In this document: piece by piece, positions 6,077 to 13,525 of the stretch
Layout: every line of letters begins with the position of its first letter
Position numbering within the stretch: the first letter of the stretch is position 1
Assembly (NCBI GenBank): GCA_044377005.1
Contig: JBILJV010000058.1
Span: forward strand, 1-13,999
DNA: 13,999 nucleotides
Direction of reading: 5' to 3'
Origin: JABMMZ01 sp044377005
GTDB lineage: Bacteria > Bacteroidota > Bacteroidia > NS11-12g > UBA955
Notes under the pieces: model-generated
Database searches by the model: none
What the model was told of the DNA's origin: nothing
Seen by the model: the letters and a program-made list of their open reading frames with translations, nothing else
Translations under genes and position numbers: made by a program

Positions 6077-7273
6077 TTATGATATTACTCCTAATTCTTT
6101 GCCAACTTTTGTAAATGCAGCAATAGCTTTGTCTAGGTGGTGTTTTTCGTGAGCCGCTGATAGTTGAACTCTGATTCTTGCTTGGTCTTTTGGCACAACT
6201 GGATAGAAGAATCCAATAACATAAATTCCTTCATCTAATAATTTATCAGCCATAACTTGACTCAATTTTGCATCATATAGCATTATTGGCACAATTGCAC
6301 TTTCACCGTCTTTAAAATCGAAACCTGCATTTTTGATACCTTCTTTGAAGTATTTAACATTGCTTTCTAATTTGTCTCTTAATTCGGTAGATTCACTTAA
6401 AATATTAAAAACTTCGATACTTGCAGCAACGATAGATGGGGCAAGTGAGTTTGAGAATAAATAAGGTCTAGATCTTTGACGCAACATATCTATAACTTCT
6501 TTTTTACCAGTTGTATAACCTCCCATTGCACCTCCTAATGCTTTTCCTAAGGTACCAGTAACAATATCAATTTTACCATGAACACCGCAATATTCAGGAG
6601 TTCCTTTGCCTGTTTTTCCTATAAAACCTGCAGCATGACACTCGTCAACCATCACTAATGCATCATATTGGTCGGCTAAAGCTACAATTTTATCTAATTG
6701 TGCTACATAGCCATCCATACTAAAAACACCATCTGTTACAATAATTTTATGTCTATGTCCTGCCTCTTTCGCTTTTATTAGTTGTTGTTCTAGGTCGGCC
6801 ATATCATTATTTTGATAACGGTATCTAGATGCTTTACACAATCTTACTCCATCAATAATTGAAGCATGATTCAAAGAATCAGAAATAATGGCATCTTCTT
6901 CACCAAATAAAGGTTCAAAAACACCACCATTAGCATCGAATGCAGCAGCGTACAATATTGTATCTTCGGTACCATAAAACTCAGCAATCTTAGCTTCCAA
7001 TGTCTTATGAATGTCTTGAGTACCACAAATAAAACGAACACTACTCATGCCAAAACCGTGTGTATCAAGTGACTTTTTGGCAGCCTCAATAATTCTTGGA
7101 TGACTTGATAATCCTAAATAATTATTAGCACAAAAATTCACAACTTCCTTACCATCATTCAATTTGATATCTGCACCCTGAGGTGAAATAATGATACGTT
7201 CTTTTTTGAACAGACCTGCTGATTTAATTTGTTCTAATTCGTTTGACAAAAAGTCTTTTAATTTACCGTACAT
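6077..7273 (-). CDS. kbl: Glycine C-acetyltransferase (2-amino-3-ketobutyrate CoA ligase)
   Basis: PLP-dependent alpha-oxoamine synthase that converts 2-amino-3-ketobutyrate plus CoA to glycine and acetyl-CoA, downstream of threonine dehydrogenase in threonine breakdown; cytosolic. From ATG at 7273 the protein has 398 residues, the length of E. coli Kbl, and starts MYGKLKDFL. Key sites: NNYLGLSSHP near 50-59, SLNHASIIDG near 133-142, SMDG near 185-188, VDECHAAG with Asp210 and His213, and the PLP lysine Lys244 in TGTLGKALGG. A TTG at 7297 in the same frame would add eight residues, but that TTG lies inside the -7 box, so I reject it. Relatives such as BioF and serine palmitoyltransferase share the fold, but overall length and motifs fit Kbl. 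No tdh gene is nearby. Confidence 0.93.
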   Translation of the reverse strand: MYGKLKDFLSNELEQIKSAGLFKKERIIISPQGADIKLNDGKEVVNFCANNYLGLSSHPRIIEAAKKSLDTHGFGMSSVRFICGTQDIHKTLEAKIAEFYGTEDTILYAAAFDANGGVFEPLFGEEDAIISDSLNHASIIDGVRLCKASRYRYQNNDMADLEQQLIKAKEAGHRHKIIVTDGVFSMDGYVAQLDKIVALADQYDALVMVDECHAAGFIGKTGKGTPEYCGVHGKIDIVTGTLGKALGGAMGGYTTGKKEVIDMLRQRSRPYLFSNSLAPSIVAASIEVFNILSESTELRDKLESNVKYFKEGIKNAGFDFKDGESAIVPIMLYDAKLSQVMADKLLDEGIYVIGFFYPVVPKDQARIRVQLSAAHEKHHLDKAIAAFTKVGKELGVIS

Positions 7274-7294
7274 ATTTATTTGGAATATTTTTTG

Positions 7295-7302
7295 CAAAAA
7301 TA
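7295..7302 (-). promoter_or_regulatory. -7 box of kbl (TATTTTTG)
   Basis: The minus strand reads TATTTTTG followed by C, an exact match 21 nt before the ATG at 7273. A TTTA lies 19 nt upstream as a possible -33 element. The box overlaps the in-frame TTG at 7297, which decides against that start. Confidence 0.6.
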
Positions 7303-7352
7303 AGAGAGTTGCAATCGTATTTAAACGAAATTATTAAAAAATATTTTAAACA

Positions 7353-7380
7353 TTTAGTTTAGTTTTGCGGTTTAACTAAA
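7353..7380. repeat. Inverted repeat TTTAGTT/AACTAAA over the ftsH promoter
   Basis: TTTAGTT occurs at 7353-7359 and again at 7358-7364, and its reverse complement AACTAAA at 7374-7380. The second copy gives a 7-bp palindrome with a 9-nt centre that covers part of the -7 box and the expected transcription start. It could be an operator or the foot of a leader hairpin; AT-rich chance symmetry is also possible. Confidence 0.35.
7360..7367 (+). promoter_or_regulatory. -7 box of ftsH (TAGTTTTG)
   Basis: TAGTTTTG followed by C matches TAnnTTTG exactly and lies 36 nt before the ftsH ATG. The upstream region is a plain A/T tract without a clear -33 TTTG. Confidence 0.55.
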
Positions 7381-7403
7381 ATAGAGATATATATCCAAAA
7401 AAA

Positions 7404-9479
7404 ATGAGTGAAAAAAATTCAAAAAACGAAAATCCTTTTGGTGAAAAAAAACCAACTCCACCTAAATTCAATATGTATTGGATATGGGGAATATTAATTG
7501 TTGGCTTTATAGTAATAAGCTTTTTTCCAAGCAATGAAGGAAAAAAAACCAATTGGAACGAGGTTAAAGAAATGATTATCAGCAATGATGTTGAAAAAAT
7601 ACAAATTGTTAATGACCGTTATGCCAAAGTATATTTAAACAAAGAAGCTTTAGAAAACGAAAAATATAAAGCAGTAAAACCATCTAGTCAATCAATTTTT
7701 GGACAACAAACACCTCAATACTTTTTTGAAACTAGTAAAGAATATTTTTATCCAAACTTTGAAAATGCAAAAAAAGAAAATCCAAACGCTTCTAAAATCA
7801 TTTTAGAACCAATTACTGAAAGTGATGCAACATGGCAAATTTTAAATTGGATAATAATGATTGCTTTATTTGTTGGTATTTGGAGTTTTATGATGCGAAG
7901 AATGGGTGGTGGCGGAGGTGGTTCTGGTGGTCCAGGACAATTATTTAACATAGGACGAAGCAAAGCTACCTTATTCGATAAAAATACCAAAGTTAACATT
8001 ACCTTCAAAGATGTTGCTGGATTAGATGAAGCTAAAGTTGAGGTAATGGAGATAGTTGACTTTTTAAAACAACCAAAAAAATACACAAAATTGGGCGGTA
8101 AAATACCTAAAGGTGCTTTATTAATTGGCCCTCCAGGAACTGGTAAAACTTTGCTAGCAAAAGCAGTTGCTGGCGAAGCGAATGTTCCTTTCTTTTCTCT
8201 TTCAGGTTCTGATTTTGTTGAGATGTTCGTGGGTGTTGGTGCTTCTCGTGTTAGAGATTTATTCAGACAAGCCAAAGAAAAAGCGCCTTGTATCATTTTT
8301 ATAGATGAGATTGATGCTATTGGAAGAGCTAGAGGTAAAAATTTAGTAAGTGGTTCTAATGACGAACGCGAAAATACATTGAATCAACTGTTAACTGAAA
8401 TGGATGGTTTTGGAACAGACAGCGGTGTTATTATATTAGCAGCTACTAACCGACCTGATATTTTAGATTCAGCATTGTTACGTCCAGGAAGGTTTGACAG
8501 ACAAATTTCCATTGATAAACCAGATTTAATTGGTAGAGAACAAATATTCAAAGTACATTTAAAAGGAAAAGAACTTTCTGAAGATGTAGATGCCAAAAAA
8601 CTATCGGCTCAAACTCCAGGTTTTGCTGGAGCAGAAATTGCCAACGTTTGTAATGAAGCTGCCTTAATTGCTGCTAGAAAAGACAAAGAGAAAATTGACA
8701 TGACCGACTTTGAAAATGCTATTGATAGAGTTATTGGTGGCCTAGAAAAGAAAAACAAACTAATCTCTCCTGAAGAAAAAAACATTGTTGCATATCACGA
8801 AGCAGGCCACGCAGTTACAGGTTGGTTCTTAGAATTTGCTGATCCACTAGTAAAAGTATCGATAGTACCTAGAGGAGTTGCAGCATTAGGATACGCACAA
8901 TATTTACCTAAAGAACAATATATCTATAGAACCGAACAATTGATTGATGAAATGTGTATGACTTTAGGAGGAAGAGCTGCTGAGGATATTGTCTTTGGGA
9001 AAATAAGTACTGGTGCTCAAAATGATTTAGAAAGAGTTACTAAAATGGCTTACGCTATGGTGACAATTTATGGTATGAATGAAAAAGTTGGACATATCAG
9101 TTTCAACGATCAAAATTCAGAATATGGGTTCAACAAACCTTATAGTGAAAAAACATCTGAATTAATAGACCAAGAGGTAAGAGAACTTATCAATCAAGCT
9201 TATCTTAGAACCAAAAATTTATTAACAAGTCGTAAATCAGAATTAGAAAGTTTGGCACACGAATTATTGAAAAAAGAAGTGTTGTTCCAATATGACTTAG
9301 AAAAAATCATAGGGAAACGCCCTTTCCAACACAAAACCAATTTTGAAAGTTATATGGAAAACAATCCTGTTCCTGTAATTGACGAAACTAGTACAATCGA
9401 AGAAGCGCCAAAAGAAACTACCGAAAATTTAGAAAATATAGAACCTGAGTTACCAACCGAACCTACAATAAACCAATAA
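7404..9479 (+). CDS. ftsH: ATP-dependent zinc metalloprotease FtsH
   Basis: Membrane-anchored AAA+ protease that extracts and degrades membrane and regulatory proteins as a hexamer in the inner membrane; 691 residues. Order of parts: short cytosolic N-terminus, transmembrane helix 1 at about 25-41, a periplasmic segment of about 100 residues, transmembrane helix 2 at about 143-161, a Gly-rich linker (MGGGGGGSGG), then the AAA+ domain. That domain has Walker A GPPGTGKT at 242-249, Walker B IIFIDEIDA, and the second region of homology from Ala347 with arginine fingers Arg360 and Arg363. The M41 peptidase has the zinc motif HEAGH at 465-469. The C-terminus is a Glu/Thr/Pro-rich acidic tail. A small secreted-protein gene begins 4 nt after the stop, probably in the same transcript. 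Confidence 0.98.
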   Translation: MSEKNSKNENPFGEKKPTPPKFNMYWIWGILIVGFIVISFFPSNEGKKTNWNEVKEMIISNDVEKIQIVNDRYAKVYLNKEALENEKYKAVKPSSQSIFGQQTPQYFFETSKEYFYPNFENAKKENPNASKIILEPITESDATWQILNWIIMIALFVGIWSFMMRRMGGGGGGSGGPGQLFNIGRSKATLFDKNTKVNITFKDVAGLDEAKVEVMEIVDFLKQPKKYTKLGGKIPKGALLIGPPGTGKTLLAKAVAGEANVPFFSLSGSDFVEMFVGVGASRVRDLFRQAKEKAPCIIFIDEIDAIGRARGKNLVSGSNDERENTLNQLLTEMDGFGTDSGVIILAATNRPDILDSALLRPGRFDRQISIDKPDLIGREQIFKVHLKGKELSEDVDAKKLSAQTPGFAGAEIANVCNEAALIAARKDKEKIDMTDFENAIDRVIGGLEKKNKLISPEEKNIVAYHEAGHAVTGWFLEFADPLVKVSIVPRGVAALGYAQYLPKEQYIYRTEQLIDEMCMTLGGRAAEDIVFGKISTGAQNDLERVTKMAYAMVTIYGMNEKVGHISFNDQNSEYGFNKPYSEKTSELIDQEVRELINQAYLRTKNLLTSRKSELESLAHELLKKEVLFQYDLEKIIGKRPFQHKTNFESYMENNPVPVIDETSTIEEAPKETTENLENIEPELPTEPTINQ

Positions 9480-9483
9480 TTCA

Positions 9484-9759
9484 ATGTTTTTTCGAGCTGC
9501 ATTAGTTTACTTTATTTTCTTTAGTATCAATGAAGCAAAAGCATCAGACACTTCAACTGTTTGTTCGGGAAAACTTGATAAAAATGGAAATAAAACGGGT
9601 TATTGGATTTGCAAAAAAAACCAAACAATTGTAAAAAAAGAAAAATACAAATCAAATCTTTTGTTAGGTTATATTCTTTTTGATTCTAAAGGTAAAATTA
9701 TAGAAACAATGAATAAAAAAGGAAGGATTAAAAAATATTCTTCCTGCGGTTGTTATTAA
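9484..9759 (+). CDS. Small secreted Cys-containing protein, MORN-like, 91 aa
   Basis: Not recognised as a named family. Residues 1-20 form a plausible Sec signal peptide (MFFRAALVYFIFF... ending EAKA), leaving a mature protein of about 71 residues. It is Lys-rich with four cysteines (Cys27, Cys43, Cys88, Cys90) and ends CGCY. The phrases KLDKNGNKTGYW (30-41) and LLLGYILFDSKGKIIE (59-74) resemble single units of YwqK/MORN_2 repeats (PF07661), as in the much larger protein at 10398. The ATG is 4 nt after the ftsH stop, so it is probably translated from the ftsH mRNA. Composition and position support a real gene; function is unknown. Confidence 0.7.
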   Translation: MFFRAALVYFIFFSINEAKASDTSTVCSGKLDKNGNKTGYWICKKNQTIVKKEKYKSNLLLGYILFDSKGKIIETMNKKGRIKKYSSCGCY

Positions 9760-9764
9760 TTGTT

Positions 9765-9772
9765 TATTTTTG
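9765..9772 (+). promoter_or_regulatory. -7 box of the thioredoxin-like gene (TATTTTTG)
   Basis: TATTTTTG matches TAnnTTTG exactly and lies 28 nt before the ATG at 9801, just after the stop of the small secreted protein. The gene can thus be transcribed apart from ftsH. Confidence 0.5.
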
Positions 9773-9800
9773 GCACAAACATTGTAATTTATAAATCTAT

Positions 9801-10319
9801 ATGAAATTTAGTTTAATCTTTTCGCTTTTATTAATAAGCTCTTCTTTATTGGCTAACGACACAACTCTACAAAAAAGTACAGCTACTCTCCCATCAGTTA
9901 TGGTTAAAAAACTTGATGGTACTCAAGTTAATATTCAGGATTACGGAAAAACCGGAAAAATTACTATTATTTCCTTTTGGGCAACTTGGTGTGGTCCATG
10001 TATTAAGGAATTGGATAATATTTTAGATGTTTATGAAGATTGGCAATCAAAATACAATTGTGAATTGATAGCTGTTACTATAGATGATTCAAGAAATATT
10101 CCCAAAGTTCAACCCTTTGTGAATGGCAAAGGATGGCCTTATTTAATACTTACAGATGAAAATAAAGATTTAGCTAGAGCCATGAATGTAAACAATCCTC
10201 CTCAAGTAGTTTTGCTTGACCAAAATGGAAATATCGTTTATGTTCACAATGGTTATACCGAAGGCAGTGAACTAGAACTTGAAGAAAAAATGAAAAAATT
10301 GATTGAGAAAAAACCTTAG
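9801..10319 (+). CDS. Secreted TlpA/ResA-like thioredoxin-fold protein
   Basis: 172-residue exported thiol-disulfide protein. Residues 1-18 are a signal peptide ending SSLLA. The thioredoxin domain follows: LPSVMVKKLDGTQVNIQDY (an AhpC/TlpA-type opening strand and loop), then SFWATWCGPCIKEL with the redox pair Cys64 and Cys67 in WCGPC, an inserted helix with a 'WPYLILTDE' strand, and NNPPQVVLLD with the cis-proline Pro134. This layout fits TlpA/ResA family reductases, which act in the periplasm on cytochrome c apoproteins or other oxidised thiols. A link to the CX4CH protein is tempting but not shown by position. No transmembrane anchor beyond the signal peptide is seen. Confidence 0.9.
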   Translation: MKFSLIFSLLLISSSLLANDTTLQKSTATLPSVMVKKLDGTQVNIQDYGKTGKITIISFWATWCGPCIKELDNILDVYEDWQSKYNCELIAVTIDDSRNIPKVQPFVNGKGWPYLILTDENKDLARAMNVNNPPQVVLLDQNGNIVYVHNGYTEGSELELEEKMKKLIEKKP

Positions 10320-10385
10320 TTTATTTAGGTTGACAATTTTCTTATAAGTTTTTCCGTTTAGAAGTAACATCTACTCTAAAAAAAT

Positions 10386-10393
10386 TATTTTTG
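10386..10393 (+). promoter_or_regulatory. -7 box TATTTTTG, 4 nt before the MORN-repeat protein ATG
   Basis: The sequence reads TATTTTTG-CATC-ATG, an exact TAnnTTTG match with the following C. The G is 4 nt from the start codon, the same geometry and the same CATC as the TPR lipoprotein gene at 4331 on the other strand. Transcription is expected to start at or in the ATG. Confidence 0.6.
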
Positions 10394-10397
10394 CATC

Positions 10398-11537
10398 ATG
10401 TACAATTCAATTGTAAAAATCTTATTGGTTTTATTTTCATTTCATTTATCATTATCCGCTCAAAACAAGCAAGAATTAATAGAACCTAAGGCAAATAATA
10501 AACCCATAGTAAGGCGAACCCCTATTGAAAATTTAGAAAACATCAATGAAGTGATGTACTACAAAGGAGTTCCATACACAGGAACATCTGTTGAAAATTT
10601 TGCAAACAAGGTGAAAAAACAAGAAATCCAATGGGTTAATGGTTTAATTCATGGCACTAAAACTGAATATTTTGAAGGTGGAATTGCCATTAGAGCACAA
10701 TTAAATTTTGTTGAAGGTAAAAGACATGGATATTTTTATTATCGATATCCCAATGGACAAATAAGTTTACAAGGAAAATACATTGAAAATGAATTAGACA
10801 GCACTGTTAATGCTTTTTACAAAGATGGCAAACCTAAATATATCCATAATTATAATTATGGCATTAAAAATGGTCTTTCTATCACTTATTTTCCTAACGG
10901 CAACATTGAACAAAAGGTAATGATTGTTAATGACTTACCTAATGGTCAGATGGTTAATTTTTATGAAGCCGGTAATATTAGATTAGAAAGTTTCTATAGC
11001 CGTGGAATAAGAAATGGTTACTATTACAGATACCATCTAACAGGAATTAAAGCCGAAGAATCTTATTTTAAAAATGGTATTCAGGACAGTGTATGCAAAT
11101 ATTGGGATAATGTTTTCGGAAGATTAATGAAAATAGAATATTATTTGAATGGTCAATTAAATGGGCCTCAAGTAACTTTTAATGAATTTGGAGACACTAT
11201 CAATTCTTTAAACTATGAAAATGGCGTTTTGAATGGTCCATATAAGAAATACTATACTGGTACACAAAGTATAGGGAAGAAAAAGAACAAATATAAAGGT
11301 TATATTTATGGTATAAATGAAACAGGTTTTTATGTTAACGGTTTATTAGATGGTCCATTCAAAACAGGTTTAACTAACAAAGAAAGTCGTGCAGAGGGCA
11401 CTTATAGTAATGGCAAAATGATAGGAGAATGGAAATATTTCAACGCCAAAGGAAAGGTAGTTCTTCATGAAAAATACAACGAAGATGGCGAATTAATTTA
11501 CCAAAAGCCCAAACTCCCTCCTCCACCAACTGAGTAA
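10398..11537 (+). CDS. Secreted YwqK/MORN_2 repeat protein, 379 aa
   Basis: Residues 1-20 are a signal peptide (cleavage near LSLS/AQN). From about 53 to 366 the protein is a run of roughly 10-12 imperfect repeats of about 22-24 residues built on 'NG...G....Y...G', for example YRYPNGQISLQGKY, then ITYFPNGNIEQKVM, then YYLNGQLNGPQVTF, then YENGVLNGPYKKYY. These match the MORN_2 repeat (PF07661) typical of YwqK-like proteins, which databases often label 'toxin-antitoxin system YwqK family antitoxin'; nothing here supports a toxin-antitoxin role. The C-terminus is proline-rich (PKLPPPPTE). A beta-rich solenoid outside the cytoplasm is likely, role unknown. Its stop is 10 nt from the convergent stop at 11548. 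Confidence 0.85.
   Translation: MYNSIVKILLVLFSFHLSLSAQNKQELIEPKANNKPIVRRTPIENLENINEVMYYKGVPYTGTSVENFANKVKKQEIQWVNGLIHGTKTEYFEGGIAIRAQLNFVEGKRHGYFYYRYPNGQISLQGKYIENELDSTVNAFYKDGKPKYIHNYNYGIKNGLSITYFPNGNIEQKVMIVNDLPNGQMVNFYEAGNIRLESFYSRGIRNGYYYRYHLTGIKAEESYFKNGIQDSVCKYWDNVFGRLMKIEYYLNGQLNGPQVTFNEFGDTINSLNYENGVLNGPYKKYYTGTQSIGKKKNKYKGYIYGINETGFYVNGLLDGPFKTGLTNKESRAEGTYSNGKMIGEWKYFNAKGKVVLHEKYNEDGELIYQKPKLPPPPTE
10554..11495 (+). repeat. Degenerate protein-level MORN_2 repeat tract
   Basis: This is the coding span for the roughly 10-12 imperfect repeats of about 22-24 residues inside the secreted MORN-repeat protein. The repeats are clear in the protein (recurring Asn-Gly and Tyr spacing) but strongly diverged in DNA, so this is an old internal duplication and not a recent tandem expansion. 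Confidence 0.6.
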
Positions 11538-11547
11538 ATCGATTTTT

Positions 11548-12231
11548 TTAATTTGTTGGCTTAACTTTGTTGGCCGGTTTAGCTTTTTTCTTATAATCAC
11601 CGCGTTTCCAAGCTTCAAAAAACTGCAACCAAGCAAATGGATTCATAATATTCATTGGTGGAAGTTGACCACCAGCATAGTAGTTTTTCTGAGCATACAT
11701 ATTAGTTAAATTTTTATACGCAAGGGAAGCATCTTGAGAGTTTAAATTCATTGCTTCCTCTCTTAAACGCTCTCTTTCTAAATTCATTTTAGCTCTTTGT
11801 AAATCGTCATTTGGCAATTGTTTAGTGGTAAACATATAATCGAAAGTTGCCCTATTTGGCATTGGCATAACCACAACCCCTGGAAAGAAAAAAGTATCTT
11901 GAACCATTAACTTGACAATATTATATTTAAAATCTTGCAAAGTATCAGGAATTACAAAATATGATTTTTGAAATTCAACATGAGTAAAAACGATAGTATC
12001 TCCTTTTTTAGCAACAAATGAAAAATAGCCATCTAAATTAGAATAAGTTCCATATGGTTTACGTAAAATAAAAATATTAGCAAAAGGAATTGGATAAATA
12101 CTATCTGCAGAAACTAATAAACCAGAAAACTGTATCAAACCAGTATCTCTAGTTTTGTATGCGTTGCCTTGGGCATTTATATCTGTTAATGTAGATATAA
12201 ATAAACATAAAACGAAAATGATTTTTTTCAT
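11548..12231 (-). CDS. Secreted CarboxypepD_reg-like domain protein, 227 aa
   Basis: Residues 1-20 are a signal peptide (ending DINA, then Gln). Residues about 34-112 form a carboxypeptidase regulatory-like beta-sandwich (PF13715 type), with the recognisable run PFANIFILRKPYGTYSNLDGYFSFVAKKGDTIVF in pieces: 'P.a.i......g..sn.dG.Fs......gD.i.f'. The rest is a charged helical region (NLERERLREEAMNL near 151-164) and a C-terminal segment with NPFAWLQFFEAWKRGD before a Lys-rich tail. There is no TonB-dependent barrel, so this is a stand-alone domain protein, common in Bacteroidota, of unknown function. It starts 9 nt after the chrA stop and is probably co-transcribed. Confidence 0.82.
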   Translation of the reverse strand: MKKIIFVLCLFISTLTDINAQGNAYKTRDTGLIQFSGLLVSADSIYPIPFANIFILRKPYGTYSNLDGYFSFVAKKGDTIVFTHVEFQKSYFVIPDTLQDFKYNIVKLMVQDTFFFPGVVVMPMPNRATFDYMFTTKQLPNDDLQRAKMNLERERLREEAMNLNSQDASLAYKNLTNMYAQKNYYAGGQLPPMNIMNPFAWLQFFEAWKRGDYKKKAKPANKVKPTN

Positions 12232-12240
12232 ATTGAAAGA

Positions 12241-13431
12241 TTAAGTCACAAAATAACCCAAACATATTGAAAGTACTACTAAAAATATGGCCGGAATCAT
12301 TTGATAACGCAAAGATACGAAAGTAATTAAAAATACAACCAAAGAAAGATGTGAATCTAGATGATTAAAATCAATTTGTTTAACAAAAGAAAGCAACATT
12401 ATAAAGGCAGCTGACCACAAAAAACCAACTGAAATAGCAATTATACCATCTAAAGAACGATACACTATTGGATATTGTTTTATTTGATTCCAAATAGGAT
12501 ATAAGAAAAAAATCAATAGCGTTCCAGGGAGAAAAACGGCTATAGTTCCAATACCACAACCTAATAATTGACCCAAGATTCCATAACCTAACTTCTTCAT
12601 TGCTATGCCATTTGCATAAGTAGCGATGGTAAATGTTGGCCCAGGTATGGCTTGTAATAGTCCAAGTCCCGTTGAAAATTCCTGTAATGTTAAATATTGT
12701 TTTTGTTTGAACTCTACAAATTCTGTAAGAATCATGGAATACAAAATATTACCACCACCAAAAACCAATGAACCCATTCGGTATGTATTTTCAAATAGTC
12801 TAACAGGTTCAGATAGTTTAGGAAAATTACTTTTAGTTATTGCGCCTAATAAAGCTGCAAAAACCAAAATCATAAGCATTAAAGATAAATTTGACCATCG
12901 AATATTTACCAATGGTTTGTTATTAGGGATAAAATTTTTATCCCCAAAATTAACATTCATCACTGCCCCAAAAATCAAAAGTAAAGGAAATACATAGGGT
13001 GTATGCAAAAGAAATGATATTATAGCTGAGAAAATAACTAAGAATAATGGTAAATTTGTTTTTTTTACTTGTTTGTTTAGTTGCAGTGCAGATATAAATA
13101 CAAAACCAAGTGCCATTGGACCAATAAATCTAAAATAATTCAAATCTATAATATTGGTTGAAAGCGCAAATAAACTCATCAAAATTGCAGCAGGTAAAAT
13201 CCATATTAACAAAGATAAAAAAGCCAATCCAGGACCTCCTCTTTTATAAGCAATAGCAACTAATGTTTGTGTTGAAGATGGTCCGGGAAGAATTTGACAT
13301 AAACTATTTAATTCTAATAATTCCTTATCAGTTACAATTTTTCGTTTGTCTACAAATTTGCGTTTAAATAAAGCCAAATGCATTTCAGGGCCACCAAAAG
13401 AAGTTAGTGACACAGACAGGATATCTTTCAA
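12241..13431 (-). CDS. chrA: Chromate transporter family protein (ChrA)
   Basis: Inner-membrane transporter of the CHR family, two CHR domains in one chain (long type), about 396 residues with about ten hydrophobic segments. The first half has SFGGPEMH (11-18) and LPGPSSTQ (49-56); the second half has the related VFGGGNILYS (223-232) and IPGPTFTIATY (262-272), the usual duplicated motif pair. Members export chromate using the proton gradient, though the physiological substrate in many bacteria is unproven. The start is uncertain: the first in-frame standard start is TTG at 13429-13431. Upstream the frame stays open to a TAA at 13474-13476 and reads NNIRFLKD, which resembles family N-termini, yet it has no ATG or GTG. 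A -7 box lies at 13493-13500. Confidence 0.9.
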   Translation of the reverse strand: MKDILSVSLTSFGGPEMHLALFKRKFVDKRKIVTDKELLELNSLCQILPGPSSTQTLVAIAYKRGGPGLAFLSLLIWILPAAILMSLFALSTNIIDLNYFRFIGPMALGFVFISALQLNKQVKKTNLPLFLVIFSAIISFLLHTPYVFPLLLIFGAVMNVNFGDKNFIPNNKPLVNIRWSNLSLMLMILVFAALLGAITKSNFPKLSEPVRLFENTYRMGSLVFGGGNILYSMILTEFVEFKQKQYLTLQEFSTGLGLLQAIPGPTFTIATYANGIAMKKLGYGILGQLLGCGIGTIAVFLPGTLLIFFLYPIWNQIKQYPIVYRSLDGIIAISVGFLWSAAFIMLLSFVKQIDFNHLDSHLSLVVFLITFVSLRYQMIPAIFLVVLSICLGYFVT

Positions 13432-13492
13432 AAACCTGATATTATTAAAAACAATTCTTTTACTAGAAATAATTTATAAGTTATTTAAACTT

Positions 13493-13500
13493 CAAATCTA
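13493..13500 (-). promoter_or_regulatory. Promoter of chrA: -7 box TAGATTTG with upstream TTTG
   Basis: The minus strand reads TAGATTTG, an exact TAnnTTTG match. A TTTG sits 21 nt upstream, making this the best two-part promoter in the window. The predicted start near 13487 would leave about 55 nt before the TTG start. It overlaps the divergent promoter of the lipoprotein gene at 13526. Confidence 0.55.
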
Positions 13501-13513
13501 AAGATATTTCGAT

Positions 13514-13521
13514 TAATTTCG
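13514..13521 (+). promoter_or_regulatory. Candidate -7 box TAATTTCG, 4 nt before the lipoprotein ATG
   Basis: The plus strand reads TAATTTCG-CAAA-ATG, one base off TAnnTTTG (T to C), ending 4 nt before the ATG at 13526. It has the same leaderless geometry as the genes at 4331 and 10398, and lies within the span of the chrA promoter on the other strand. Confidence 0.4.
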
Positions 13522-13525
13522 CAAA

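Noticed and set aside
7274..7297. Eight-residue N-terminal extension of kbl from a TTG
   Set aside because: The TTG is part of the -7 box TATTTTTG, and ATG at 7273 gives exactly 398 residues as in E. coli Kbl.
7748..8296. Minus-strand open frame of 182 codons
   Set aside because: Antisense to the most conserved part of ftsH; its proline-rich stretch is just the reverse complement of the Gly-rich linker.
9484..11537. Toxin-antitoxin module based on the YwqK label
   Set aside because: Both MORN-type proteins have signal peptides and no toxin-like gene is adjacent.
11526..11559. CCAAC...GTTGG inverted repeat between convergent stops, with a T7 run inside, as a bidirectional terminator
   Set aside because: Only 5 bp with a 24-nt loop; the T-run is in the loop and not after the stem, so it does not fit an intrinsic terminator.
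12626..12997. Plus-strand open frame of 123 codons
   Set aside because: Antisense to chrA and lacking any recognisable feature.
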